DNA of 64,000 bases from Chitinophaga silvatica (GTDB lineage Bacteria; Bacteroidota; Bacteroidia; Chitinophagales; Chitinophagaceae), in contig NZ_QPMM01000010.1 in NCBI RefSeq assembly GCF_003419895.1, forward strand, positions 310,001 through 374,000, written 5' to 3'. A program made the translations under genes and the position numbers. This document shows, piece after piece, positions 1-9,407 of this stretch. A model generated the notes under the pieces. It saw only the letters and a list, made by a program, of their open reading frames with translations. It did no database searches and was not told the origin of the DNA. Position 1 is the first letter of the stretch, and each line of letters starts with the position of its first letter.

Positions 1-974
1 TTATAATCAGTTTTACTTTCCCGGTTGATCACAGGAATGCTTCCCATTACCTCAAAACGGGAATCGTTAGTCGGATTGCTGGGTATTCCGTAAGATGCAT
101 AACTTCCTGCAGGAGGTTTTGTAGCGCGGTGATTATCATTCAACAGGTAATACAGACTCTGCTCGTAATTTGCTCTTATACGTGCATTACCCGGAAAACT
201 GTAAAAAGCACCTAGTCCAACCCCCACTGAAGGAGAGTAGGAGTAGATATCCACTACTACAGGAGTTGCTTCAATACCCCAAAGTTTCAAATCCTTTGGC
301 TCATTACGGAGTATAGTATAATACTTAGGAGCTTTTTTAGGCTTCTTGTTCTTATTATCCACACTCTCATTTTTCAAATCTGCATTTTTTGCTAAGGAAC
401 TATCTTCTTTCGGAGTCGTATCCTTAGGCAAAGGAACATAACACTTAATATTGTATTGCCTGAATGCTTCTTTCAGATTCTTATCTGCCTGCTTTTTATA
501 TTTCTGACGAATTATTGCTCCTGCAATCATAGTTCCGAACCCGGTACCTAAGAAAGAAGCAAATGTAGGGATTGAATTTCCCTGACGTGCTGCCAATATC
601 AATCCCGTGAGCGCCAGCGCTCCTCCTGCACCGAAGGAACCCAATGTCCATCTGTTGAAAGTATTGATATTAGTTTTATAGCCGTCTAATTGTAGCAAAG
701 CTGTCGGGCAGTTCGAAAAATAGCTTCTCAGAAGCGGTGAATTCTGTGTCAGCGGGAAATCATTTGCCCCATCAGTTCTAATGTAAGGATCTAAATACTG
801 GTAGCCCTTATTTGTGGTATAGGTTTTATAAACCAATTCTACTTTGGTATGACTTGGATTAGCCACCTTCTTACTCACTGGGTTTGGCTGAACAGCAGAA
901 TCGCTTTGGGCATTTAGTGTAAACGACAATGTTATCAATAACAGAAAAGGGATAACATTCACAAGTAATTTCAT
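1..974 (-). CDS. Secreted protein of unknown function, 3' end outside the window
   Basis: An open frame runs from an ATG at 974 to the left edge without a stop, giving about 324 codons. The first 23 residues (start MKLLVNVIPF, ending LNAQ) form a clear signal peptide, so the protein is exported. Near residues 90-150 two hydrophobic, glycine- and alanine-rich stretches are separated by a short polar turn. They are followed by a lysine-rich segment around residues 190-215. The visible C-terminal part is rich in aromatic and polar residues and could be the start of a beta-rich envelope domain, but I recognise no family. A good Bacteroidota promoter lies directly upstream and the gene faces away from the operon end at 1082. 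The missing C-terminus prevents a firmer call. Confidence 0.7.
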   Translation of the reverse strand, partial: MKLLVNVIPFLLLITLSFTLNAQSDSAVQPNPVSKKVANPSHTKVELVYKTYTTNKGYQYLDPYIRTDGANDFPLTQNSPLLRSYFSNCPTALLQLDGYKTNINTFNRWTLGSFGAGGALALTGLILAARQGNSIPTFASFLGTGFGTMIAGAIIRQKYKKQADKNLKEAFRQYNIKCYVPLPKDTTPKEDSSLAKNADLKNESVDNKNKKPKKAPKYYTILRNEPKDLKLWGIEATPVVVDIYSYSPSVGVGLGAFYSFPGNARIRANYEQSLYYLLNDNHRATKPPAGSYASYGIPSNPTNDSRFEVMGSIPVINRESKTDY

Positions 975-997
975 AACAGTATAGGGTTTAAGAGGCG

Positions 998-1030
998 CAA
1001 ATTTACATTTATTTAAATGGCCCTAACAAA
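998..1030 (-). promoter_or_regulatory. Bacteroidota-type promoter for the gene at 1-974
   Basis: On the minus strand a -33 element TTTG (1030-1027) is followed, after a 21-nt spacer, by TAAATTTG (1005-998). This matches the Bacteroidota consensus TTTG / TAnnTTTG. The start codon at 974 would lie about 18 nt after the predicted start site. Confidence 0.6.
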
Positions 1031-1037
1031 CAAATTA

Positions 1038-1071
1038 TGACTGGATAAGATATTTATACCTTATCCAGTCA
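1038..1071 (-). terminator. Stem-loop after the TlpA-like gene
   Basis: Perfect 12-bp arms, TGACTGGATAAG at 1038-1049 and its complement at 1060-1071, lie just past the stop of the 1082-2182 gene. The T-tract that follows on the minus strand is weak. It is probably the end of the long sigma/FecR/SusCD operon. Confidence 0.55.
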
Positions 1072-1081
1072 ACTAATTATC

Positions 1082-2182
1082 TTACTTTATTACTTTCTCC
1101 AAAGTAGCAATTAAAGCATCCCCTCTCAGGTCTTTAGCAATCACTTTGCCCTGTGGATCTACCAGGAAGTTGAAAGGAACCCCTTTAATGCCAAATTTAT
1201 CGACCAGTGGACTTTTCCAACCTTTCAGATCACTCAGCTGCGTCCAGGTAAGTCCGTCTGCTTCCACAGCTTTCAGCCACTTTTCTTTGTCGGTATCCAA
1301 CGAAGCGCCTATTACCTCAAAACCTTTCTCATGAAACTTAGCATAGGCATTTCTGACGTTTGGATTTTCCTTTCTGCAAGGACCGCACCAGCTAGCCCAA
1401 ACGTCTACCAATACATATTTTCCTTTAAAATCTGAAAGTTTCACTTCTTTACCATCAGCATCCGGGAAACTAAAATCAGGTTTAGTTCCTACTGCCGTCT
1501 TAGCCTGAATAGCCATAAACCGGCCAATAGATTTTCCGTAAGGTGATGCCTTAGCTTTTGCACCCAGTTTACCATAGTATTTAGTTACTTTAGGAACATT
1601 CGGGTAATTGACATACCGGTCTTCTATTACAAAGGCAGTTACGGGGGAATTGGCATCCTTACCAACGATCAATGCTACTGCGCTATCCAAACGTTTTTCG
1701 AGATCAGCAAAACCAGCATCTATTTGTGCTTTGACTTCTGGTGCCGCCTCCACCTTTCCACGTTGGGTAGCCGAATCCGATGCTCTGTATAAGGTACCGG
1801 CATCCGCCACTATTGCGCTCCAATTCTCTTCCCAAACAGAATATAATGCCTGTGATTTACCTGCATTTACAGTAGCATTTTTAAAGGTTACCCCTGTAGT
1901 TGTAATGGTTGTTGTGCCTTCATCTATAAAGAACAGTTTATAATCATAACTGCCTTTTACATTTAATGCCAATAGTTCAGGGCCTTTTATTTTAGGTGTA
2001 AATGTTACCAGACCCTCTTTAACAACAGCAGAATCTACATGCCGTTTACCATCCAGATCGTAGGAACAATAAATAGTATCGTTCGATGGTTTTACGGGAA
2101 ATTTTACTTTAACGATAAAAGCGGCATGAGCAAATGTTGTAAGGCTTATGAAAATTGTTGTAAGGGTTATTATCTTTTTCAT
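1082..2182 (-). CDS. TlpA-like thiol-disulfide oxidoreductase with N-terminal DUF4369-like domain
   Basis: This is a 366-residue exported protein. Residues 1-20 are a signal peptide. Residues of about 22-225 resemble the DUF4369 region that often precedes thioredoxin domains in Bacteroidota. Residues 233-366 form a TlpA/AhpC-TSA thioredoxin fold with the active site WCGPC (C266, C269) and a downstream VPF cis-proline. TlpA-type proteins reduce or exchange disulfides in the periplasm. The gene starts two bases after the PKD-like lipoprotein gene stops and is the last member of the SusC/SusD operon, followed by a stem-loop. Its role with the uptake system is not known; keeping thiols of imported ligands or partner proteins reduced is an inference. 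The fold assignment is secure. Confidence 0.88.
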   Translation of the reverse strand: MKKIITLTTIFISLTTFAHAAFIVKVKFPVKPSNDTIYCSYDLDGKRHVDSAVVKEGLVTFTPKIKGPELLALNVKGSYDYKLFFIDEGTTTITTTGVTFKNATVNAGKSQALYSVWEENWSAIVADAGTLYRASDSATQRGKVEAAPEVKAQIDAGFADLEKRLDSAVALIVGKDANSPVTAFVIEDRYVNYPNVPKVTKYYGKLGAKAKASPYGKSIGRFMAIQAKTAVGTKPDFSFPDADGKEVKLSDFKGKYVLVDVWASWCGPCRKENPNVRNAYAKFHEKGFEVIGASLDTDKEKWLKAVEADGLTWTQLSDLKGWKSPLVDKFGIKGVPFNFLVDPQGKVIAKDLRGDALIATLEKVIK

Positions 2183-2184
2183 TT

Positions 2185-3657
2185 TTATTTATATTTCATT
2201 TGAATAATCTTTCCGAATCCATCATATTTCCTGTATGCAGAATCACCGGCAACCAAACCATTCACAGTTAATTTGAAATTATATGCCCGTCCTTTATTTC
2301 CATCATAAGTGCCTACCATCATTGTAGATTTTGAATAGTTTGCATCAATGCTCATTGCGGTAACTGCTTCTCCGGCTGGCAGGGAAAATATCTGCGTAGC
2401 ACTATTAGGCCCAACTTCGTAGAGGTAGATTTTATTTCCGGCGGCATAGTACAGGTAATCCAATTGTAAGGAGGAAACAAAAGCTGTTGCGTTAGCAATA
2501 TCCGGTGCATTCATCAACTGCTTACGTTTGGCTGCAGCGGCAGTAGCCAGATTAAGCTGAAAGAGATAGCGCCCGGTACCAGCATCTTTTAATACAGTAT
2601 TGTACTCATAGTTATTGGAAGTTGGTCCTGCATATACAAAATCGAGACCTACCTTATTGGCATCAAAAGGAGTACCATCCACAGAGTCCGGCAAATGCAC
2701 CATGTTTGCTGTAATATCATAGGTAGGACCACGTAACCCAACAAATCTTTTTCCTTTGGTATCGTAAAACACAGCCATATAACGGTTGGTATTAAAGTCG
2801 CCGGTCATAATTACCGGAGCTGCTGCATAACTTGTTTTTCCATCCAACAGCAATTCTGCTCCATAGAGTACATCTCCCGGAAATCCTCCATATCGTTTAA
2901 TATGTACCAAACCATTATTGATGAAAATCCCTGCACTAACACTAGTACTTGTTTCAGTAAATACCAGATTACGCATAGGTTTCTCTACAGCAGGCAGATT
3001 AAAAAACCAGTTACTGAACTGTTTAACCTTAGCAAAACTGGTTGGACTTACTTCAAGGCCCTGGTTACCAGTCATCAGATAAATTTCATTTGGTACTGCC
3101 TTCCTGTTGATATCAAGATTCTGTAAATCGGCAGGCAGTGGGCTTCCGTTTGATGCTTCATAAATATGATGAAACATGCGGCCGGTAGGAGATAATAAAC
3201 TTACATCCCCACTCCCGGCGTATTGCTGCACAAACATCCATCCTTCACTCAGGTTAGTGCCTACTTTCAGATCATAAAATAAATAACTGCTTATTGCCGT
3301 ATTGTTATCAGTTACTTTATAAATCAATCTGTACTGCCCCGGCACCAAAGAAATCACGGTATCCAGATTTTGTTTGTCCGACAACGTATAAACATCAAAA
3401 TGCTGACTCGCCAGGTTTGGATCAATAGCTCTGGCCGTCCACTCATACTTAAGCTGATTCTGATTTACCGGTAAGGATTGTTTCAGTTGCGGCTGAATCT
3501 TTAAGGTATCAAATTGTAGTACTGTATAGCTGGTGGTATCGCTTAACTGAATATTGTTAATATCAGTATACCGATAATTTCCTTTGTCTTTATAGCAGGC
3601 CGCCAACATTAAAATACAGGCTAAACCTAAAAGGAATTTATTTTTAAATAGCTTCAT
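2185..3657 (-). CDS. PKD-like family surface lipoprotein
   Basis: The 490-residue product starts at the ATG at 3657; an ATG nine codons upstream gives a poor signal peptide. The N-terminus MKLFKNKFLL leads to a lipobox ending LAAC, so C21 should be lipidated. Residues of about 25-130 contain beta-rich stretches resembling a PKD-like fold (YKVTDNNT), and the rest looks like a beta-propeller with repeated short beta motifs. Proteins of this PKD-like family usually sit beside SusC/SusD genes with a DUF4843 lipoprotein, as here. It is probably an outer-membrane surface component that binds the transported ligand. The substrate cannot be read from the sequence. Confidence 0.75.
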   Translation of the reverse strand: MKLFKNKFLLGLACILMLAACYKDKGNYRYTDINNIQLSDTTSYTVLQFDTLKIQPQLKQSLPVNQNQLKYEWTARAIDPNLASQHFDVYTLSDKQNLDTVISLVPGQYRLIYKVTDNNTAISSYLFYDLKVGTNLSEGWMFVQQYAGSGDVSLLSPTGRMFHHIYEASNGSPLPADLQNLDINRKAVPNEIYLMTGNQGLEVSPTSFAKVKQFSNWFFNLPAVEKPMRNLVFTETSTSVSAGIFINNGLVHIKRYGGFPGDVLYGAELLLDGKTSYAAAPVIMTGDFNTNRYMAVFYDTKGKRFVGLRGPTYDITANMVHLPDSVDGTPFDANKVGLDFVYAGPTSNNYEYNTVLKDAGTGRYLFQLNLATAAAAKRKQLMNAPDIANATAFVSSLQLDYLYYAAGNKIYLYEVGPNSATQIFSLPAGEAVTAMSIDANYSKSTMMVGTYDGNKGRAYNFKLTVNGLVAGDSAYRKYDGFGKIIQMKYK

Positions 3658-3688
3658 TACGATCGGTTGATATTGATAAATCAATAGG

Positions 3689-4387
3689 TTAAGGAAAAAC
3701 TATCCTTATACCATTTTCATCCAGCAGAGGGCCGTTTGTTTCTTCATATTCGGCCAATGCTACTTTACACTTCGAGGCCATAGCAGCCATTTCAGACGGT
3801 AATATGCCCGCATAATTTGTTCGTTTAAGGGTAGTTACCATAAACCTGAATTTCACCATGGAGAAAGCACCAAATGTTACATTCAGGGAGTATGTCCATG
3901 TAGGAGGTAATACCTGGTCTGTTATTGCAACAGTGAACTTGCGAAAATCGTCGTATCCCGGCTTAAAATCTTTCGATTGCTGAATTACTACATACAGCCG
4001 TTTCACTTGTGTTTGCATTTCACTTTTGCGTAAAACGTATACCTGTATAGAATCTGTAAAATGTCCGGCTCTTACAATCTTTGGCCCAAAAGTAAAGTCT
4101 ACCCCTTCTTTGGCAGTGGAACTATCTGCTACCAATAACTGTACTGCTCTATCATACGTTGCAGGATCTCCCATAATTCTCAATGGCAGGTAAACAGTGT
4201 CTTTTATTTGCTCCAGTGGTGCAAGAATAAAATTATAGATGATAGAATCACCAGGTCTGGAATTCGTTCTTGAATAGAAATAAATACCCGGATCATTTTG
4301 ATACATCAGCAGATCCTTATCCTGTTTGCAACTGCTAAAATGTAGTAGTAATAAGAATGTGGTTAGTATATAAATTAATGATTTCAT
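3689..4387 (-). CDS. DUF4843 domain-containing lipoprotein
   Basis: A 232-residue lipoprotein: hydrophobic N-terminus MKSLIYILTT and a lipobox with C20 followed by KQDKD. The body has the pattern of the DUF4843 family, including an early Y-x-N-DPGIYFY segment, a central domain that looks Calx-beta-like (TAKEGVDFTF), and a C-terminal part with GILPSEMAAM. Members are found almost only in SusC/SusD operons of Bacteroidota. The gene lies 11 bases downstream of susD and 31 bases upstream of the PKD-like gene, so it belongs to the same transcript. A role as an accessory surface ligand-binding protein is inferred from context only. Confidence 0.8.
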   Translation of the reverse strand: MKSLIYILTTFLLLLHFSSCKQDKDLLMYQNDPGIYFYSRTNSRPGDSIIYNFILAPLEQIKDTVYLPLRIMGDPATYDRAVQLLVADSSTAKEGVDFTFGPKIVRAGHFTDSIQVYVLRKSEMQTQVKRLYVVIQQSKDFKPGYDDFRKFTVAITDQVLPPTWTYSLNVTFGAFSMVKFRFMVTTLKRTNYAGILPSEMAAMASKCKVALAEYEETNGPLLDENGIRIVFP

Positions 4388-4398
4388 GTTGATAAGTC

Positions 4399-5775
4399 TT
4401 ATCTGAATTCAATTTCATTCTGTGGCATTGGAAATACAAACAGTGCATTTCCGGAAATACCGGCACCCGGAATAGTGATATTCTTACGCTTATAGTAGTA
4501 GAACAACTGTCCTTCTCCAAAATATTCCTTTGCATATTCCTTAGCTATAACGGCATTTACATCTTCTATAGTAGTACCTGTAAACGCAGGAAGGTAACGA
4601 CCTGTAACTCTAAATCCATCTAAGTATTTTTTGGCCGTAGCTACATCCGTTGCCGCTTCTGCTGCTATTAAATACATTTCAGAAAGGCGGATTACAGGCA
4701 TGCGATACTGAATAACATTATCTACTTTTCTGAACTTCGCCAGAAAACGGGTAGTAGATCCCGCCTCCAGTTCCCACCATAACTTAACTCTTGGATCAGC
4801 CCCATATCCCTGTACATTTGTTTCATAAATACTGTTCAACTTTGCTTCTGTGAGAAACAGATAATGATAATTAGGAAGAGTTGCTCCATTCGCTGTAGGA
4901 GTGAAGTAAGTATCTGATGTGGCATTAAGATCATATGAATAAAGCGAGAAAATACATTCGGATGGCAATACCCGGAAAGGCTTGCTGGCATTAATCTCGG
5001 CGGCAGATACAAATCTGAACAGGGTACTACTTATCACTTTATCTGCATAGCTCAATGCGTTGGAAGCATCTCCCTTATAGAGATAAACTCTTGCCATTGT
5101 TGCTCTGATTGCCCATAAGCTGAAGTTATAACTATCCCCTGTTGTTGAATCATTTTTCAAGACCTCTTCCGCCGACTTCAGATCACTGATACAGTTATCA
5201 ATAACCTGGGTAGTAGTAAGACTGGCAGAGGGCTTTACACTGAAATCTTTCACATAAGGAATAGCTTTTGCATTTGCATCAGCAGTATAAGAAGCAGCAA
5301 ACATTCTTAGCAAATCGAAATGCAAAAAGGCACGCATTCCCAGCGCTTCACCCTTAAGCCTTTGAAACGATTGCTCTGAAGCAAAGAGTTGCTTAGCTCC
5401 GTCTATATGCTTTAATAACAAATTAAGCTGTGCAATACCCCCATACATTTCAGACCAGATGGCAGAGATATTTGTTTGCATGCTTGTTTCACTGTAGTTA
5501 AATGTAGCAGCAGGATAGAAATCATGAAAGGTATTAGTCAACACATTATCATACCGGCGTGCCAATACATCCATTAAAGACACTGTAAGCATCTCTCCAT
5601 ATAACTTACGTTGAGCTGCTTTGGTATAAACACCCCGCATCACATCTCTGAATCCCTGTTCATTAGAAAACAGCTCACTTTCAGACATCTGTGCAGTAGG
5701 TTTTACATCCAGCCATTTCTTACAGGATGCGAAACTCAGACTTATGAAAATCAATAATAAAACTTTGCTCCTCAT
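4399..5775 (-). CDS. SusD/RagB-family nutrient-binding outer-membrane lipoprotein
   Basis: 458 residues with a lipobox (SFASC, C18) followed by KKWLDVKP, the usual SusD start. Helical TPR-like segments cover the N-terminal half (LKGEALGMRAFLHFDLLRMF is the classic SusD helix). The C-terminal SusD domain contains RMPVIRLSEMYLIAAEAA and ends in the usual aromatic and acidic tail. SusD proteins cap the SusC barrel and bind the ligand at the cell surface. The gene is 17 bases downstream of its SusC partner. The presence of DUF4843, PKD-like and thioredoxin genes rather than glycosidases leaves it open whether the ligand is a glycan, peptide or metal complex. Confidence 0.92.
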   Translation of the reverse strand: MRSKVLLLIFISLSFASCKKWLDVKPTAQMSESELFSNEQGFRDVMRGVYTKAAQRKLYGEMLTVSLMDVLARRYDNVLTNTFHDFYPAATFNYSETSMQTNISAIWSEMYGGIAQLNLLLKHIDGAKQLFASEQSFQRLKGEALGMRAFLHFDLLRMFAASYTADANAKAIPYVKDFSVKPSASLTTTQVIDNCISDLKSAEEVLKNDSTTGDSYNFSLWAIRATMARVYLYKGDASNALSYADKVISSTLFRFVSAAEINASKPFRVLPSECIFSLYSYDLNATSDTYFTPTANGATLPNYHYLFLTEAKLNSIYETNVQGYGADPRVKLWWELEAGSTTRFLAKFRKVDNVIQYRMPVIRLSEMYLIAAEAATDVATAKKYLDGFRVTGRYLPAFTGTTIEDVNAVIAKEYAKEYFGEGQLFYYYKRKNITIPGAGISGNALFVFPMPQNEIEFR

Positions 5776-5792
5776 ATAAAATAGCTTATGAA

Positions 5793-8700
5793 TTAGAAGG
5801 ACGTTTGAAACAGGAACGTAAATGTTTGACTATATGGATAAGCCAAGCCTCTCTCCTGTTTTACAGTGCTCATTCTGAACAACTGACCGGTATACAGGGA
5901 GATCTTAGTATTACTTACTCCATACCGTTTGTTGAACGTATCACTGAATCGATAGTAAACAGAAATACTTTCTGCACTGAGATAACTATAATCCTGTACA
6001 AATCTGGATGTAGGATAGGTTGGACCTGCATTTACGGTATAGCCTTCAGGGTCTGTGATTCCTTTAAAAAAGGTATGATCACCTGGTTTCTGCCATCGCT
6101 GAGTATATACCCGGCGGTCTACATTCTGCCTCAGGCTTACATTCTCCACCCGGTCGGCCAGGGTTTGGTTATAAGTCTGCCCCCCATATCTGAATCTGAA
6201 ATAGGCATTGAATCCTATTCCTTTCAATTCGTAGTTTACTCCAAAAGTACCTTCCAGCTTTGCTCTGCTATCACCCACCACTACCTGATCGGCCGTGCTA
6301 TAGGTATTAGTTTCCTTACCATCACGGGTAATAAAGATCTCACGGCCATTAGACGGATCGATCCCTTTGGATCTTACAGCCCAAATAGCAGTTGGCGACA
6401 TTCCTTCAGCATATCTGATCAGGGGAACTGTAGATTTGGATGTATCAGCTCTTTTATTCAGTTCTTCCAGAGAGTTGGATAATCTTGTATATTTTCCTTC
6501 AGCTGAAAACAGGTTTAGAAATACATTGATATTATTTCTTTTGTTGGATAGAATAGTATAGTTGATATATGCTTCCCATCCTTTGTTTGTAAGATCCCCC
6601 AGGTTCTCCTGGTAAGAATTAAACCCAGTTGATGGAGCAGTATTCACGGTAGCTAATGCACCCTGTGTTTTTTCGATGAAATAGTTTGCACTGATATTCA
6701 GTTTATTGAACAGTGTAATATCTGTTCCCCAGTTATGCTTTTGAGTTTGCTGCCATGCCAGATCAGGGTTTCCGTAACCAAGGAGATAAACACCATACTG
6801 TCCGTTATAGGGCACCTGATAATACTGACCGGTAGTTAGTGCCAGGTAGCTGGCAAATCGTTGAGAACCGGTATAGCCGAATGAGTATCTCAGTTTCAGT
6901 AAATTCACGTTAGTGCCGGAAGCCCAGAATTTCTCCTTATGTAAATTCCAACCACCACCTACAGACCAGAAATTTGCAAATCGCTTGTCGGCACCGAAAA
7001 GAGATGAACCATCCAGGCGATAGGATATATCCAGGAGATACCGGCTATCGTAAGCATAGCTAAAGTTTGCCAGGTAACCAGCCAATCTGCTTTTGCTTTC
7101 CATTCCCATTGGCTTGGAATCCTTTTTATACTGAATTGCATTAAAGAAACGATTTAACCTTTCATTCGGAAATCCTGTAGCTTCCAAGGTGGTAGCTTCA
7201 TTTCGCTGATCCTGAAAGTTCATACCCAATGTTCCAAAGAATACACTTTTGCCAATAGTCTTATTCAAATCGGCAGTAAAATTTCCATCAATCAATCTGC
7301 TATCTCCATTAGTTCTGCTATAGGAACCTTTCTTGGCATAATCTTCTGCATTCAGGCTTGCAAAATCGGTATGTGAAGGAGGTAGAAATTTATCATAAAA
7401 ATCTGATTGTTGTTGCAAGCTTAAACGTCCGTTGACCCGTAACCAGGAAGTCGCCTGCCAGACTACATTGAGGTTATTCATCAGGTTCTTGTACCTGTTC
7501 TGATCTACGATAGCCAGACTGCTGTTATACATCGGATTCACCACCCGTCCATTCAGCAGCTTACCACTTCCGAGCTGGCCATTCTGATAGGAAAGATCTT
7601 CCAGATAATACTTCATCTTTCCATTTGCATCATAAGGTGTCCAATATGGGTTCAGAATAGTATATTGGTCAAAAGTGCCATAAGGTGAATTATTGGCTTT
7701 ATTGAAACCCAATGTCACTTCATTTCTGAATTGGAAATTCTTCAGGCGATAAGACAAATAAGAACTGGCCTGAATATTTTCCCTGTCGGACCCTTTCATT
7801 ACCCCATTTCTTTTATCGTAGGTCAGACTTACGCCATACAATGCATTATTTCCACCACCTTCAATATATACGTTATGTTTAGTACCAACACCTGTACGAA
7901 CGGGCTTCGACAACCAATAGGTATTTATACCTCTTTGTACTTCCGATAGTCGTGCTGCGTATAAAACATTAAGTCTCTCCTGTTCTTCGTTTATAGAAGA
8001 CTTGTAAATGCCTCCTTTTAGCTCCAGATCCAGTTTTTCCCTGGCATTCAGCAAATCATAATCGCGTAGATCAGGAGTTTCAATAGTCATATTGCTATTA
8101 ACTGAAATACGCAATTTTCCATCCTGCGGAGCTATCAGTTCCATAATTACTACTCCGTTTGCCGCACGAGAACCATAAATAGAAGTAGCGGCAGCATCTT
8201 TGAGGATGGTTACTTTTGCAACACGATTAATGTCCAGGTCGAAAATCCGTTGTAGTGGTACTTCAAATCCATCCAGGATAAAGAGTGGAGTATTAACATT
8301 CTTGTTGGAATACCCTAATACATCGGTTGTATTGGCAGTTGGGTTGGCAATACTATTTCCACCTCTCAACTGAACATTAGGCAGGGTATTAGGATTGGCA
8401 CCATTGGCAATATTCTCCGGGATCTGGAAAGAAGGGTCGAGCGTACTTATAGCTGCTAAAAGATTATTATTACTTACTTTCCCAAGTTTTTCCCGGGTAA
8501 GAATAGTAGCAGCTCCGGTAAAATTCTGTGACGGACGATTATATAACCCCGTTACTACCACATCTGTAAGTGTTTTAGCGCTAACACCCAATCGTACAAT
8601 CAACCTAAGATTATTGGCATTGAGTGTTACTTCTTTCTTTTCGAAACCTAAAGAAGAAACAATAAGTACAGCACCGGGAGTAGCATCAATAACAAATTCT

Positions 8701-9272
8701 CCTTTTGTATTAGATACAGCACCCTGAGTAGCGCCTTTCAAAACGATAGTAGCACCAATGATCGGATCGCCGGAGTGATCATCTACGACCTTTCCCTGAT
8801 AGCGTAATACCTGGTCTTGTGCAGCCTGTGTTTCAGGCTTGTCTTCTTCCTCTTCTGCAAAAATTTTAGTAGAAGAAGAAGTTAACTGATAGATAACAAC
8901 TTTGTTGTTGATCTGCCTGAAACCCAGTCCTGTTTTGTTTAATAAACTTTCCAGCACTGTGCGTAAGCTGGCATTTTTAGATTGAAATGTTACTGGTGCA
9001 ACGGCAGTAAGTTGAGCTTTGTTATAAGCGAATCTGAATGTTGTTTGCGATTCGATTTGCTTAAAAACATCTAAAAGTGGTTGGTTTCTGACATTTACCT
9101 GAATGGTAGTTGCATCGATAGTTTGTGCTTTGGTTGAATTAGCTGATAATATCTGGGCAGTACATCCCAGTATGGCTATTATAAACCCCAATCTCATAAG
9201 CCCCGCTTTACAAATAGAAAAAACAGCTTCTCTATATAGGAATACAAGTTCCCTATACCTAAAAAATTTCAT
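5793..9272 (-). CDS. SusC/RagA-family TonB-linked outer-membrane transporter with STN signalling domain
   Basis: 1159 residues. A long signal region (1-50) is followed by a secretin/TonB N-terminal (STN) domain at about 51-130 (NVRNQPLLDVFKQIESQ). An acidic linker (EEEEDKP), a carboxypeptidase-regulatory-like domain (about 155-232), the plug (about 240-385, with FILDGFEVPL) and a C-terminal beta-barrel ending in phenylalanine complete it. The STN domain is absent from the other three SusC proteins here. In FecA-type systems it contacts the FecR anti-sigma when ligand is bound, and the fecR and sigma genes lie directly upstream. The protein therefore probably both imports its ligand and signals for its own expression. 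M26 is an alternative start. Confidence 0.94.
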   Translation of the reverse strand: MKFFRYRELVFLYREAVFSICKAGLMRLGFIIAILGCTAQILSANSTKAQTIDATTIQVNVRNQPLLDVFKQIESQTTFRFAYNKAQLTAVAPVTFQSKNASLRTVLESLLNKTGLGFRQINNKVVIYQLTSSSTKIFAEEEEDKPETQAAQDQVLRYQGKVVDDHSGDPIIGATIVLKGATQGAVSNTKGEFVIDATPGAVLIVSSLGFEKKEVTLNANNLRLIVRLGVSAKTLTDVVVTGLYNRPSQNFTGAATILTREKLGKVSNNNLLAAISTLDPSFQIPENIANGANPNTLPNVQLRGGNSIANPTANTTDVLGYSNKNVNTPLFILDGFEVPLQRIFDLDINRVAKVTILKDAAATSIYGSRAANGVVIMELIAPQDGKLRISVNSNMTIETPDLRDYDLLNAREKLDLELKGGIYKSSINEEQERLNVLYAARLSEVQRGINTYWLSKPVRTGVGTKHNVYIEGGGNNALYGVSLTYDKRNGVMKGSDRENIQASSYLSYRLKNFQFRNEVTLGFNKANNSPYGTFDQYTILNPYWTPYDANGKMKYYLEDLSYQNGQLGSGKLLNGRVVNPMYNSSLAIVDQNRYKNLMNNLNVVWQATSWLRVNGRLSLQQQSDFYDKFLPPSHTDFASLNAEDYAKKGSYSRTNGDSRLIDGNFTADLNKTIGKSVFFGTLGMNFQDQRNEATTLEATGFPNERLNRFFNAIQYKKDSKPMGMESKSRLAGYLANFSYAYDSRYLLDISYRLDGSSLFGADKRFANFWSVGGGWNLHKEKFWASGTNVNLLKLRYSFGYTGSQRFASYLALTTGQYYQVPYNGQYGVYLLGYGNPDLAWQQTQKHNWGTDITLFNKLNISANYFIEKTQGALATVNTAPSTGFNSYQENLGDLTNKGWEAYINYTILSNKRNNINVFLNLFSAEGKYTRLSNSLEELNKRADTSKSTVPLIRYAEGMSPTAIWAVRSKGIDPSNGREIFITRDGKETNTYSTADQVVVGDSRAKLEGTFGVNYELKGIGFNAYFRFRYGGQTYNQTLADRVENVSLRQNVDRRVYTQRWQKPGDHTFFKGITDPEGYTVNAGPTYPTSRFVQDYSYLSAESISVYYRFSDTFNKRYGVSNTKISLYTGQLFRMSTVKQERGLAYPYSQTFTFLFQTSF

Positions 9273-9321
9273 ACTTTTGGTTGATATGTTTTAAATAACA
9301 AATTCCTGTCTATTTGAAACT

Positions 9322-9358
9322 AGCCAACATCTCGGTTGCAGCCGGGATGTTGGTGCTT
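9322..9358 (-). promoter_or_regulatory. Stem-loop in the leader between fecR and susC
   Basis: The arms CCAACATC (9324-9331) and GATGTTGG (9346-9353) pair, with an inner CGG/CCG and a loop of about six bases. No T-tract follows on the minus strand, so it is more likely a leader or RNA-processing hairpin than a terminator. It may help set different levels of regulator and transporter mRNA. Confidence 0.45.
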
Positions 9359-9407
9359 TATAGCAGGTATTAAGGCGGTTTAATGCAACAGTTACCTGTA
9401 TTCATTT

